DNA of 64,000 bases from Bog-756 sp963730685 (lineage in GTDB: Bacteria > Actinomycetota > Acidimicrobiia > Acidimicrobiales > RAAP-2), in contig CAVSSP010000004.1 of the NCBI GenBank assembly GCA_963730685.1, positions 620,001 through 684,000 of the forward strand, written 5' to 3'. Of this stretch, positions 26,542 through 35,580 are shown piece by piece. A program made the position numbers and the translations under genes. The notes beneath the pieces were generated by a model, which saw nothing but the letters and a program-made list of their open reading frames with translations, searched no databases and was not told where the DNA came from. The first letter of the stretch is position 1. Each line of letters opens with the position of its first letter.

Positions 26542-28597
26542 CGAGCTCCGACGACGCATCGCTGACTGCGACGAACCTGGTGGAGTCGAGCGGAGCCACA
26601 CCTGATGCCGCTGAGGGGAAGGACAAATCGCGCTCACGAGGTTGGCCGTCGGGCTGAGGCTCCGCGATCGAGGACGGAAACAACAGACGTTGAACTTGCA
26701 TCGTGAACTTGCGCTTCTGGAACTCCAGAATTCCTTCCGGATGACGAGCGTACGTCAATGCACCGACTGCGAATAGGACGATAGTCAGTCCCTGGAACCG
26801 CGCCGGTGCGTACGTCAACAGTTGTTGAACCACCACGAACCCAATCCCCCCAGCGATTGCTCCTTCAACAGTGGTTACGCCTGTTGTGAGCACGATAACA
26901 ACGAAGACCAGGGACAGTTGATAGTTGAATTGGTTTGGATTCGCGTTCTGGGTGTTCAGCACGAGAAGGGTTCCTCCGATGCCGGCGACAACACCGGAGA
27001 GTGCAAAGACGATGACTTTCTGCCGTGTCAGATTGATGCCGAGTCCGGAGGCTGCTGTCTCACTTCCACGCATGGCGCTGAGGTATTGACCGACAGTTCC
27101 CTTTCTCACCAAGAGGACGACGAATACGGTGAGGACCAGCACCACCATCGCCAATATGAAGAATTGATGGCCGCTGGTCTCATAGAAGTTAAAAGGCGCG
27201 GTCCACGCGGTCTGCAGGTTGATTCCACTACCGCCTGTGATCGCGTGGATGGGGAAGATGCTGGAGTCAAAGAACAAAGCGGCTGCGAGAGTCATGAGCG
27301 CCAGGCCGAGGCCTCGAAGTCGAAGCGACAGTAGGGCCAGCACGATGGCGATCACAGCCGCGACGAATCCTCCGATGAGGAGGCCAATTATGAGGTTGAT
27401 TCCGGAGTGGCTGGCTAGCTGGACTGCGGTGAACGCGCCAACACCTGCCAAGGTGCCCTGAGCGAGCGAGAGTTGACCGCCCATGCCCGTGACCATGGTG
27501 ATGGACAAGAAGATGGTCGAGAACGCAAGACCTGAATTGAGGACGTTCTCCCAGTTGGGTGGGACCCAGCTCAGCATGGAGGCGACAAACGCTACGAGCA
27601 CAATTACCCAGAGTGTGCTTACGAGCCGCCTCATCTGAGGGAGTCGCATTGAAGCTGCCAACGGAGGTGCGGGTGCATCAACGGAGGCGAGCGGGTCCTT
27701 GTTCTGGTCGAGTGTTCGAAGCCCGGGGACAAAGAGAAGAGCCAAGACAAGGACAATGAACGGTATGGCTGGGAGGACTGACGAGTAGAAGATGCTCTGC
27801 GTCGGAATGTACCCCTGTAAGAGCAGCGACACGACACCGAGGAGAATTCCGAATAGCGCAGCCCGGGGTAGGGACCGGAGGCTGGCGCATGCGGCTGCGG
27901 CGATAGCAGCCACCATCAAGGTGATGAAGTTCTGGGCCTGAAGTTCTGGATATGCGGGAGCGAGAAGCACGCCGGCCAGACCGGCCAGCAAGCTCGAGAT
28001 CGCCCACGCGACAGAGACGACACCACCGGCGTTGCCGCCTTCGAGCTGCACCAGGCGTCGACTTTCTACGGCCGCCCGCATTTTCAAACCAAGGCCAGTA
28101 AAGTTAATGACAACGAGGACGGCGATCAGGGTAGCTGCAGTGACTACGACGACACTCAGGTCATGTCCATTGACCGGGTACCCGGCAAGAGTCATGTAGA
28201 CGGTGTCCTGATTGAAGAGGATCGTCGGAGGGTTGTACAGCGTCTGATTGCCGAAGATCACCGAGAGCAGGGAGGGAATCCCCACCAGGAGAGCGATGCC
28301 GGTGACGATTTTTGCCATCGAATTCGTATTTGCGATGCGCCGAAACAGCAATACGTCGATGACCAGACCCAAGAGAGGTGCGCCGAGAACGACCGCAATG
28401 ACGAAGGACAGCCAAAGAGGGAGGCCGGCATTTGAGCTGAGGATGATGAATATGAAGGCGGAAGCGAAAGCCTGGGCGCCGAACGCAAAATTGAATACGC
28501 CCGTCGTCTGGTATGTGAGCACCAAACCGACGGCAAAGAGAGCATAGGCGCAGCCGTACGGAATGCCGGGAATTGCGAATCCGAGGAACTGCTCCAC
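26531..28597 (-). CDS. Fused LivH-LivM ABC transporter permease
   Basis: A 688-residue membrane protein joining both Liv permeases in one chain. Residues ~1-300 are LivH-like (MEQFLGFAIPGIPYGCAYALFAVGLVLTY at the start, then many membrane helices). A short polar linker (~300-325) follows. Residues ~330-630 are LivM-like, with GMGGQLSLAQGTLAGVGAF and the EAA-type loop SAMRGSETAASGLGINLTRQK. A polar C-terminal tail (~635-688) follows. Most bacteria encode these as two genes; such fusions are known but less common. It starts 34 bases after the substrate-binding protein gene. Confidence 0.92.
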   Translation of the reverse strand: MEQFLGFAIPGIPYGCAYALFAVGLVLTYQTTGVFNFAFGAQAFASAFIFIILSSNAGLPLWLSFVIAVVLGAPLLGLVIDVLLFRRIANTNSMAKIVTGIALLVGIPSLLSVIFGNQTLYNPPTILFNQDTVYMTLAGYPVNGHDLSVVVVTAATLIAVLVVINFTGLGLKMRAAVESRRLVQLEGGNAGGVVSVAWAISSLLAGLAGVLLAPAYPELQAQNFITLMVAAIAAAACASLRSLPRAALFGILLGVVSLLLQGYIPTQSIFYSSVLPAIPFIVLVLALLFVPGLRTLDQNKDPLASVDAPAPPLAASMRLPQMRRLVSTLWVIVLVAFVASMLSWVPPNWENVLNSGLAFSTIFLSITMVTGMGGQLSLAQGTLAGVGAFTAVQLASHSGINLIIGLLIGGFVAAVIAIVLALLSLRLRGLGLALMTLAAALFFDSSIFPIHAITGGSGINLQTAWTAPFNFYETSGHQFFILAMVVLVLTVFVVLLVRKGTVGQYLSAMRGSETAASGLGINLTRQKVIVFALSGVVAGIGGTLLVLNTQNANPNQFNYQLSLVFVVIVLTTGVTTVEGAIAGGIGFVVVQQLLTYAPARFQGLTIVLFAVGALTYARHPEGILEFQKRKFTMQVQRLLFPSSIAEPQPDGQPRERDLSFPSAASGVAPLDSTRFVAVSDASSELDGG

Positions 28598-28631
28598 TCC
28601 AATCCTCGCTTCTAGCCGCGCGTTTCGTGGA

Positions 28632-30077
28632 TCACGTGCCGGGGGTTCCGGCCGGTGATGTGACCGGCACCGGATTATGGGGGGCCGGATCCGATCTGTT
28701 GATGTTGAAGCAGACGAAGACCTGATGCCCCGTGCCCAGAACCGACACGTATTGAGTTCCCTTGACCCTGATGAAAGCTTCGCACGTATTCGTCGCTCTC
28801 GTATGCGATGTGGCCCAATTCACAGGGAAGTACAAACCGTTCGCAGTCCACGAGGACAACATGTTCCCTTGCAGCACCACGTTGGCCTGGGTGAGATTCG
28901 ATCCGGCATTCTTCACCGCCTGGGCAAAGAGGGCCGCAGACGCCCATCCCTGTATCGCAAGTTCACTTCGGGCGTCAGATGGTGCGTACTTCTTCATCGC
29001 TGAAAGATAGGTCTTCATTCCCGGGTAGTACTGAGTTGGCGCAGAGAACGGAACGTGTGCGACTCCAAAGTAGACGCCCTGAATCAGGTTCCCGTAGTGG
29101 TTGAGGGTGGTCTGGTCGCTTCCGTTCAGCCAATACTGATTGGTCTTTACCCCGTACTGCTTGAGACTCCGCGCTAACGAGATGTTATCCGTGACGTCCA
29201 TACAGCTGACCACAAGTTGGGCACCAGAAGACTTGATCTGTTGAACGTCAGGTGTGATGTTTCCGCCGTAAGGTACGTTCAGATCGGTGTACGCCTGTTT
29301 GATCCCAGCCTTCTTGAGCCCGGTATTGGCCGCGCTGCAGGCGGCAGAGGATGCTGCGACCCCGTACGCAAGGGTCGCGTAAGAGCGGGCCTTGATCTTC
29401 TTCATGAGGTAGGCCACGTAATAGGCGATTTGGGGATAGTAGAGAGCCGACCCTCCCGTCGAGTACAGGTTGGGCGGCCCCGCCCAATTGCCGGTTACGT
29501 TGTAGCCGTACGTCGGGGTGCACGTCTCGGCAAGATAGTTGGGCGCAAAGAAGGGCGTTGCCACACCGACGAGGCTGAACGCGTGGTCCTGGTTGATGGC
29601 TGTATGGACCAACTGGCTGTACTGGCTCGGATTGCCTTCGTCGTCGAGGCTGTAGGAGAGACTGATCTTTCGCCCGTTTACACCGCCCTTGCTGTTGATG
29701 TAAGAGAAATAGGCCCTTGCTCCGGGCACCATGGCGCCGAAGTCGCCTGCCAAAGGTCCCGTCTGGGTTGATATGGCGGCGACATTGATGTTCTTTGATG
29801 TCACACCTGGCGAGCCGGTGGCCTGACCGCTGGGGCAACCCGGAACAGAGCCTGCAGGTGCGGTTGAGCTCGTCAGCGTCGCCGCTGCGGACGAACTCGT
29901 GGTGTCGGCGGAGGCCGCGGTGGTCGCCGTCGCAGCACCCCCACCGGTGCAGGCGGCGAGCACGAGCGACATCGACAGCGCCAGAAATGTCGAGGTCGCT
30001 GCCCTCCCCCGTCTCGAAGGTCGCTGTGCCTCACGTTCGGATACCGACCGATTCCAAACAGACGAATTGAATCCCAT
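28632..30077 (-). CDS. ABC transporter substrate-binding lipoprotein (Peripla_BP_6)
   Basis: A 481-residue extracellular lipoprotein. The signal peptide ends in the lipobox LAAC, with C43 as the lipid-attached residue, followed by a Ser/Thr/Ala-rich linker (~45-80). The type I binding-protein fold follows: INVAAISTQTGPLAGDFG, YINSKGGVNGRKISL and LVGVATPFFAPNYLAE. ATG 30077 was chosen because AGGGGGG lies at a proper distance; an adjacent ATG three bases upstream is closer to it. It is first in the transporter operon and should set its specificity. The ligand could be an amide or organic acid instead of Leu/Ile/Val, given the catabolic genes around. Confidence 0.9.
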   Translation of the reverse strand: MGFNSSVWNRSVSEREAQRPSRRGRAATSTFLALSMSLVLAACTGGGAATATTAASADTTSSSAAATLTSSTAPAGSVPGCPSGQATGSPGVTSKNINVAAISTQTGPLAGDFGAMVPGARAYFSYINSKGGVNGRKISLSYSLDDEGNPSQYSQLVHTAINQDHAFSLVGVATPFFAPNYLAETCTPTYGYNVTGNWAGPPNLYSTGGSALYYPQIAYYVAYLMKKIKARSYATLAYGVAASSAACSAANTGLKKAGIKQAYTDLNVPYGGNITPDVQQIKSSGAQLVVSCMDVTDNISLARSLKQYGVKTNQYWLNGSDQTTLNHYGNLIQGVYFGVAHVPFSAPTQYYPGMKTYLSAMKKYAPSDARSELAIQGWASAALFAQAVKNAGSNLTQANVVLQGNMLSSWTANGLYFPVNWATSHTRATNTCEAFIRVKGTQYVSVLGTGHQVFVCFNINRSDPAPHNPVPVTSPAGTPGT

Positions 30078-30461
30078 CATCTTCCCCCCTTGGTCTCTCA
30101 TTTTCCTGATATGTCCGTGCACTACCACTCCCGCTCGCTCCTCACATTGGGGACGTCGGCCGAACCGAGGAGATTGAAGCCGCCGCCAACCCCTGGGCAA
30201 CCTGCCGAACTCGAGCGCTGGAGATCATCTTGCATCAACGTCGTTCACCCCCCAGGGCACCTGATCAAACCCTCGTTCCTCAGCGGCCTCCGAACCGGAT
30301 CATGCCGCCCCAGTTCCGGAGGTAAAGTAGGCTTCTTCAGAACCGAAAGTCAACTAGGTCGATTTCGACATAGATTAGTCGCGATCCGAGGGGGCGTACA
30401 CGACGGCCTATAGGAGCGGTGCGCCGGTGGTTCCGGTTGGCCCAAGGGGTCCGCTCGACGT
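30078..30461 (-). promoter_or_regulatory. Leader and candidate promoter of the transporter operon
   Basis: 384 bases upstream of the binding-protein gene. Reading leftward, a -35 TTGACT (complement of 30348-30353), an 18-base spacer and a -10 TACTTT (complement of 30324-30329) make a good promoter. A perfect palindrome GTCGA-TT-TCGAC lies at 30358-30369, just upstream of the -35. The predicted 5' leader would be ~240 bases, long enough for leader control, but no known riboswitch was recognised. Confidence 0.5.
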
Positions 30462-31973
30462 CTACGAGAACCACCTCTCAACGTCGGGTCTAATTACCTT
30501 TCCCATTGCGTTTCGCGGAAGCGTCCGAAACGTCCACCGCTGTGGGACCTTGTACTTGGCCAGTGAGGCAACGCAATGAGCGACGAGCTTGTCCTCGTCG
30601 ATGTTCGAGCCTGGCTCCAACTCCACGGCGGCAGCGACCCGTTGACCGAGTCGTTCGTCGGGATAGCCGACTACCGACGCGCCGACAACACCTGTCAATT
30701 CTAGGATCACTCGCTCGACCTCGGCCGGATACACGTTCGACCCCCCTCGCAATATGAGAGACGTGCGGCGCCCGTTGACGAAGAGCTCATCTTCGTGGAT
30801 GTGACCGAGATCGCCTGTGTGGAGGCGGCCGGTATCGTCTAATGATCCGGCGGCCGGACGGTTGTGGTATCCGAGCATCGGACGGTAGACGCCGCTCCAT
30901 GGCCCGGTCGTTGCGCCAGAGACCAGCAGCTCACCTTCTGTGTTCTGTCGACCGTGGCCGTCAATGGAAGCGGTCTCGACCTTCAGATGAGGAAGGATGT
31001 AGCCACTTGAATCATCGTCGGACACCCGGTCACGAGGTTGAATAGAGACAACCGTCGGGACCTCTGTCAGCCCGTAGGTCGTGTGGATTCGCCGATTGAA
31101 TTTCCGCTCGAATGCGGATCGGATTGGCGTCGGCAACTCGGCTCCGCCAGTCCAGACGTCCTGGAGTGCCTCAAGCTGCATGGGTTCAACCTCATCGCTT
31201 GATGCCAAGCCGTGGAGCATCGTGGGAACTCCGAACCACGAGTTGATCTGCTCCTGTTGAATCCACTGGGCGATTCCGACGGGATCGACGCGATCCATGA
31301 CAACCTGCGTTCCGCACGCTTGAGCTGCGAGCAGGGTGCTGGTCACCTGCAGATTCAAGATAGTGAGGGCTGCACAATCGCCGCGGCGGAGGCTGGCGTC
31401 GTAGCCTCTCGCTTCGACCAGCACAGCTCCCGGCAGTAAGAGATTGCGATGGGAGTGAATAACCCCTTTAGGTCGACCTGTGGTGCCGCTGGTGTACGCG
31501 ATGCCCGCGGGTTCGTCAAAGAGATCGGCGGGACGCGAATAGGATCCGTCGGCAGATTCGACGGAGCACAGGTCGCTGGGAATGGCCTTGACGACGAGAT
31601 CCTTCTTTGCTGGCGCGAGACCATCAATTACGCTTTTCGAGGCGAGAAGCATGGAGGCGCCGGAGTCGGTGATGATGAAATCCTTCTCAGGGGGGGCCAG
31701 GTTGGTATTCAAACCGACCCATATGGCCCCGAGCCGCATGGCGGCGTGAAAAACCACAACAATGTCCGTTGTGTTGGGAATGCTCACTGCCACCCGGTGC
31801 CCCCGGCGAAGTCCCCAACCGTGAAGAATCTTGGCCATGGCGTCCGCTTCGGCATCGAGTTCCTCGTAGGTGAGGCGTCGATCTGACCCGATTACTGCCA
31901 TGTGAGCAGGCTCGCGGTCCAAGGCAGCCTCGAGGCAGCTGCCAATAGTCGCGGGCAACCGGCGGACCTTCAT
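30462..31973 (-). CDS. Acyl-CoA synthetase (AMP-binding)
   Basis: A 503-residue ANL-superfamily ligase. The phosphate loop is AYTSGTTGRPKG, the A5 region is TTYGLTEVPTV, the hinge is GRRTSLILRGGSNVYPAEVE, and the catalytic lysine is in NAMGK near the C-terminus. The C-terminus is complete. ATG 31973 has GTGAGGAC upstream. It lies 50 bases downstream of a TetR gene on the same strand and is probably controlled by it. Activates an unidentified carboxylic acid. Confidence 0.92.
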   Translation of the reverse strand: MKVRRLPATIGSCLEAALDREPAHMAVIGSDRRLTYEELDAEADAMAKILHGWGLRRGHRVAVSIPNTTDIVVVFHAAMRLGAIWVGLNTNLAPPEKDFIITDSGASMLLASKSVIDGLAPAKKDLVVKAIPSDLCSVESADGSYSRPADLFDEPAGIAYTSGTTGRPKGVIHSHRNLLLPGAVLVEARGYDASLRRGDCAALTILNLQVTSTLLAAQACGTQVVMDRVDPVGIAQWIQQEQINSWFGVPTMLHGLASSDEVEPMQLEALQDVWTGGAELPTPIRSAFERKFNRRIHTTYGLTEVPTVVSIQPRDRVSDDDSSGYILPHLKVETASIDGHGRQNTEGELLVSGATTGPWSGVYRPMLGYHNRPAAGSLDDTGRLHTGDLGHIHEDELFVNGRRTSLILRGGSNVYPAEVERVILELTGVVGASVVGYPDERLGQRVAAAVELEPGSNIDEDKLVAHCVASLAKYKVPQRWTFRTLPRNAMGKVIRPDVERWFS

Positions 31974-32023
31974 ATCGTCCTCACGGAGAACGAGACTATC
32001 CAATTACTGCTAGGAAGTTTTCG

Positions 32024-32731
32024 TCAGATGCGACTGCTGGTGCGTCGGGCCGGCTTACCCTTCTGGTCGGCACCGATGGCTGAAGCGCAGAAGTCCCAAA
32101 CCTGATCCGGAGTCAAGTACCCCATCCTTTCGGAACCCAGGACGCGGGCCTCGATGACTCCTAGAACGAGCTGATGGAACAGCTGCACAGCTCTTTCGAC
32201 ATCGAGGTTCGGGCGAAGTCTCCCGGCGTCTGCGGCGTTCTGGATGAGCTCGCCCACGAGTCGAATCTGAGGGAGCATCGCATTGTCCAGATCGTTTGGC
32301 CGCGCCTCTGCCAGGCGATGTTGTTGAACCATGAACGCTCGGGTGACCGGAGCGGCACTTCCGGTGAGCTTGAAGAGTGCCTCGATATAGACCTTCAGCT
32401 TGATGACGGAATCCGGTTCGGCATCGCACCGCTTCCGGAGTCGAGGTTCGACCTCGGAAGCCAGAATCGTCTCGTGGATTGCCAAGAGTAGATCGTCCTT
32501 GGTTGCGAAGAAGAGGTAGAAGGTCCGGATCGACATGCCGGCCTCATCCACTACCTCCTGGACGGTAAACCCAGTATCGCCAGTGCCCCTGATCAGCTCG
32601 ATCCCCGCCTTGACGAAGCGATCCGAACGGTCCCCTGCCCGTGCGCGAGCAGACTTCAGCGAACGCTCTACGCTTTGGTTCTTCCATGCAGGAATCGATT
32701 CGATATCGGCTGCTCCACCACTCGATGTCAC
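32024..32731 (-). CDS. TetR-family transcriptional regulator
   Basis: A 235-residue TetR regulator. The helix-turn-helix reads GFTVQEVVDEAGMSIRTFYLFFATKDDLLLAI, and a ~140-residue ligand-binding domain follows. An N-terminal extension of ~35 residues precedes helix 1. GTG 32731 was chosen because AAAGGA lies just upstream; ATG 32767 is possible. It precedes an acyl-CoA ligase by 50 bases. A long inverted repeat (TCATTCTCA / TGAGAATGA, 32856-32893) lies ~125 bases upstream and may be its own operator. Ligand probably an acyl-CoA, by analogy with many TetR regulators of lipid catabolism. Confidence 0.88.
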   Translation of the reverse strand: MTSSGGAADIESIPAWKNQSVERSLKSARARAGDRSDRFVKAGIELIRGTGDTGFTVQEVVDEAGMSIRTFYLFFATKDDLLLAIHETILASEVEPRLRKRCDAEPDSVIKLKVYIEALFKLTGSAAPVTRAFMVQQHRLAEARPNDLDNAMLPQIRLVGELIQNAADAGRLRPNLDVERAVQLFHQLVLGVIEARVLGSERMGYLTPDQVWDFCASAIGADQKGKPARRTSSRI

Positions 32732-33309
32732 GGGGGTTCCTTTCAAGCGCTGGATGGAATCTTCCACCCCTCCGGCGTTGTCTTGTCAAGTTCGGGCTGT
32801 CGCTAAGCGAGTCCCACCATCGTACCGGTGAGAAGTCGTCCTTCCTGGTAATCAGTCATTCTCAGTCGATGCGTTCATTGGGGTTGAGAATGAGGGCAAC
32901 TCCGGTGCGTGCGGCAACGTGGCGAATTCAGACTTCTCGGCGGCGGTAGAACAAGATATGCAGTGACAGAGAACTTGACTGTAACGTCTACAACTTAACA
33001 GGCGAACCATCGGCTCGGGCGAGCGACGGAGACGGAACGAAGGAGGGGTAGGTTGATTGCACGCGATGTGGCTAGTTGTCGGGGCACCGGCAGGCCGGTA
33101 CGGCTGCATCTGAGTTCATCGAGACGAAAGCATGGAGGCGGAGCCCGTCAAGCAGGCGCCCGATTGTCGTCCGAGCCTCGATGTAGACGTCGGAGATCGG
33201 CGCCGGTTTCCCCAAGAAGACCGGGCCGAGCCGCCACATGGGCAGCTCCGCCGCCAAATCGAGCGGTCCTTCCCATGGTCGTGCAATCGGGTGTTCGTTG
33301 GTCTGGACG
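32732..33309. promoter_or_regulatory. Divergent region with inverted repeat
   Basis: 578 bases between the TetR gene and a rightward SDR. A 9-bp perfect inverted repeat, TCATTCTCA at 32856-32864 and TGAGAATGA at 32885-32893, is separated by 20 bases. The same TGAGAA half-site occurs in the promoter at 42511-42527. A 12-base palindrome CGGTGATCACCG (33308-33319) overlaps the proposed SDR start. No gene could be supported in the remainder. Confidence 0.4.
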
Positions 33310-34098
33310 GTGATCACCGGTGATGGCCAGGGCACTGCCGTGGTGTGTGGTGGTTCGCAGGGTATCGGTCTCGCCACCGCAGGAATTCTCCTTGACCAGG
33401 GATTACGGGTTGCAATCCTAGGGAGAAACCCCGATCATCTCGATGCCGCCGTGGAAAGGCTGGCCGGTCGTGGCACCGTGTGGGGCATCGCCACCGACGC
33501 CACTGACCTGGAGGCGCTCAGCCAGGCGTTCGACCTGATCAAGGGGCGGTGGAACCAGGTCAATGTTCTCGTGAACACGGTCGGATCGAGCGTTGTCGGC
33601 TCGTTCGAACAGTTAGACACTAAGGACTGGGATCGGGCCTTCAGCGAAGGCACGTTGAGTGCAGTCCGCTCGATCAAATTGGTCCTTCCTCTCATGCGAA
33701 CAGCGGATTGGGGTCGCATCGTCAATGTCACGGCGATGTCGGTTCAGCACCAGTCGCCACTTCTCATCGCCTATACGGCCTCAAAGGCGGCACTGGCGAG
33801 TATCACCAAGAACTTCGCTCGATCACTCGCTCCGGACGGGATTCTGGTCAATGCGGTGGCACCGGGGAGCGTGCTGACGGGAGGGGTCGCCGATGCAGTG
33901 CGTGCCGTCGGCGGAGATCCTTCGGATCCTGTCGGCTCGTACGCGGTAATGGCTGAACGATTCGGCGCTCATATCGACCTGGGGAGAGTGGCCGATCCCT
34001 CGGAGGTGGCCCAGGTCGTTGCGTTCTGTGCGTCTCGTTCAAATACCTTCATGACCGGCGCCCATATCAATGTCGACGGCGGAAGCGATTTCACATAG
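33310..34098 (+). CDS. SDR family oxidoreductase
   Basis: A ~262-residue short-chain dehydrogenase. The cofactor loop is VVCGGSQGIGLATAG, the structural motif is VLVNTVGSS (NNAG variant), the Ser region is VNVTAMSVQ, and the catalytic pair is YTASKAAL. The C-terminus has the usual FMTGAHINVDGGSDFT. GTG 33310 gives a normal lead before the Rossmann strand; no strong ribosome site is seen, and ATG 33238 is an alternative. It stands alone between the TetR region and a convergent esterase. Confidence 0.82.
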   Translation: MITGDGQGTAVVCGGSQGIGLATAGILLDQGLRVAILGRNPDHLDAAVERLAGRGTVWGIATDATDLEALSQAFDLIKGRWNQVNVLVNTVGSSVVGSFEQLDTKDWDRAFSEGTLSAVRSIKLVLPLMRTADWGRIVNVTAMSVQHQSPLLIAYTASKAALASITKNFARSLAPDGILVNAVAPGSVLTGGVADAVRAVGGDPSDPVGSYAVMAERFGAHIDLGRVADPSEVAQVVAFCASRSNTFMTGAHINVDGGSDFT

Positions 34099-34126
34099 CC
34101 AAGTACTGGCTGGATTCGAAGAGTCT

Positions 34127-35050
34127 CTACGTGCGAATCGCCGCGTGTTCCTCGAACCACGCTTCGGCTTCCCGGAGCATGGCGAGTGAAGCGCCCGCTT
34201 CGGGAGCCATCAGATCGAAACCGTGAGGTGCACCGGCATAGACACGGAGATCGGTGGGTACTCCTGCGTGTGTCAATCGCGTGGCATAGTCGATGTCCTC
34301 GTCGAAGAATCCGTCTGCGCCTCCGACTATCATGATGGTGGGAGGCAGGCCGTTTAGTTCCATGGCTCGGGATGGAGCGGCAACCGGGGGCACGGTGCCG
34401 CCGTAGAGATCACCGAGGTACGCCCGCCAGCCGAGTTCGTTGGCCTGTGGTGGCCAGACGGACGCATCCCACCTGCTTGAGGTCGTGTGCTGACGATCGT
34501 CGATCATCGGATAGATGAGCAACTGTCCAGCCAATCCCAGGCCCTCGTCTCGAGCGGACAACGCCAGGGCCGCGGCCAATCCGCCACCAGCACTCGCTCC
34601 CCCTACGACGATCCGCTCTGGGTCAATACTGAGCTCGTCGGCCCGATCCCTCACCCACCGCAGCGCTTGCCGGCTGTCATTGAGCGCTGCCGGGAAAGGA
34701 TGCTCTGGTGCCAACCGATAGTCGACCGACAAAGCGATGCACCCGAACCGTTTGGACCAATCCTGAAGGCGTGCAGCGTCCATCATGGCGGACCCAATCA
34801 TGAATCCACCACCGTGCAACCAGATCAGGCATGGACATGGCCCATCTTGATCCGGAACAAACATCTCGACCGAAAGTTCGGATTCGCCAATGACGACGGT
34901 CCGACGCGATACGCCAGTGATCGGGGGCGGGGGCTGAATCAACTTCTCAAGCGAGGCGCGCATCTCCGCTAGGTCGACCGCCGGACCGCCAAACCCAACA
35001 TCGAGTCCACTGAGATGAGCAAATTCTGGATCCAGAACAGGTGTAGTCAT
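34127..35050 (-). CDS. Alpha/beta-hydrolase (HSL-type esterase)
   Basis: A 307-residue hormone-sensitive-lipase family esterase. The oxyanion motif HGGGF is at 79-83, DYRLAPEHPFPAA follows, the nucleophile is S153 in GASAGG, and the acid and base lie in GGADGFFDED and GAPHGFD. It is likely soluble, with no signal peptide. It is convergent with the SDR at 33310 and preceded by a region carrying an SDR gene remnant. Hydrolysis of an ester or lactone in the catabolic route is inferred; such enzymes are often promiscuous. Confidence 0.9.
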   Translation of the reverse strand: MTTPVLDPEFAHLSGLDVGFGGPAVDLAEMRASLEKLIQPPPPITGVSRRTVVIGESELSVEMFVPDQDGPCPCLIWLHGGGFMIGSAMMDAARLQDWSKRFGCIALSVDYRLAPEHPFPAALNDSRQALRWVRDRADELSIDPERIVVGGASAGGGLAAALALSARDEGLGLAGQLLIYPMIDDRQHTTSSRWDASVWPPQANELGWRAYLGDLYGGTVPPVAAPSRAMELNGLPPTIMIVGGADGFFDEDIDYATRLTHAGVPTDLRVYAGAPHGFDLMAPEAGASLAMLREAEAWFEEHAAIRT

Positions 35051-35580
35051 GGTTTGAGTTCCTTGCTATAGGTTGCTTCGTCGCTAGTTCATTGCGTAGC
35101 CGAATATCCGCCAAGTCGTCACGTCGAATCGTGCCGCTTGGCACCACCCTCAGCCCTTCTTTCCTCAGGCACCTCATTGGCCTCATCGCCAAGGTCGTTG
35201 ACCACGACGGTGGCGCCGGCCCGTGTCAGAGGGGGTGATCCGCGCCACGCCGCTCGCCAAGCGCCGGTCATGAGAGTGCACCGTTGACTCGAATCAATCG
35301 TCAGCATCCAGCCTCCAAACGCGTCTGTGGTCCTCGGCGGCTTCTTCACGCGCTCAATCTTGGGATCGCCAGTGAGATTTGTCTTCTCGGTATAGCAAAG
35401 TTACGTTTGCACTCGCTGCAGAGTCCGTGTCACTGTCGGTGCGTTGCGTGCGAAGCTGCTCGAGACAGCCGACTTCACTCGAGGAAAATGGCGATCAGGC
35501 CGCACTTGGTGCGGTCGTTGCCGGCTTTGCCGGCGCGTTGCTTCTGATCGTGCAATTCGGCCTGACCAAAGGAGGATGTT
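35051..35580. other. Intergenic region with decayed SDR fragment
   Basis: 530 bases without an intact gene. The leftward strand at ~35119-35349 holds a truncated SDR-like remnant, listed separately. The last 15 bases carry the AAAGGAGG site of the next gene. Nothing else recognised. Confidence 0.4.
35119..35349 (-). pseudogene. Decayed N-terminal SDR fragment
   Basis: A short leftward frame contains LTRAGATVVVNDLGDEANEV followed by EERRAEGG, which is the second beta-strand and helix of FabG/17beta-HSD-type SDRs. Upstream, LMTGAWRAAW sits where TGAxxGIG should be; shifting the frame partly restores a Gly-rich loop (GAGERRGADHPL). The rest of the enzyme is missing, so this is a remnant of about 60-75 residues. 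The assignment rests on motif recognition only. Confidence 0.4.

Noticed and set aside
33072..33317. Leftward open frame with protein-like stretch (MWRLGPVFLGKPAPISDVYIEA)
   Set aside because: It overlaps the SDR start in antisense, has no ribosome site and matches no family I recognise.
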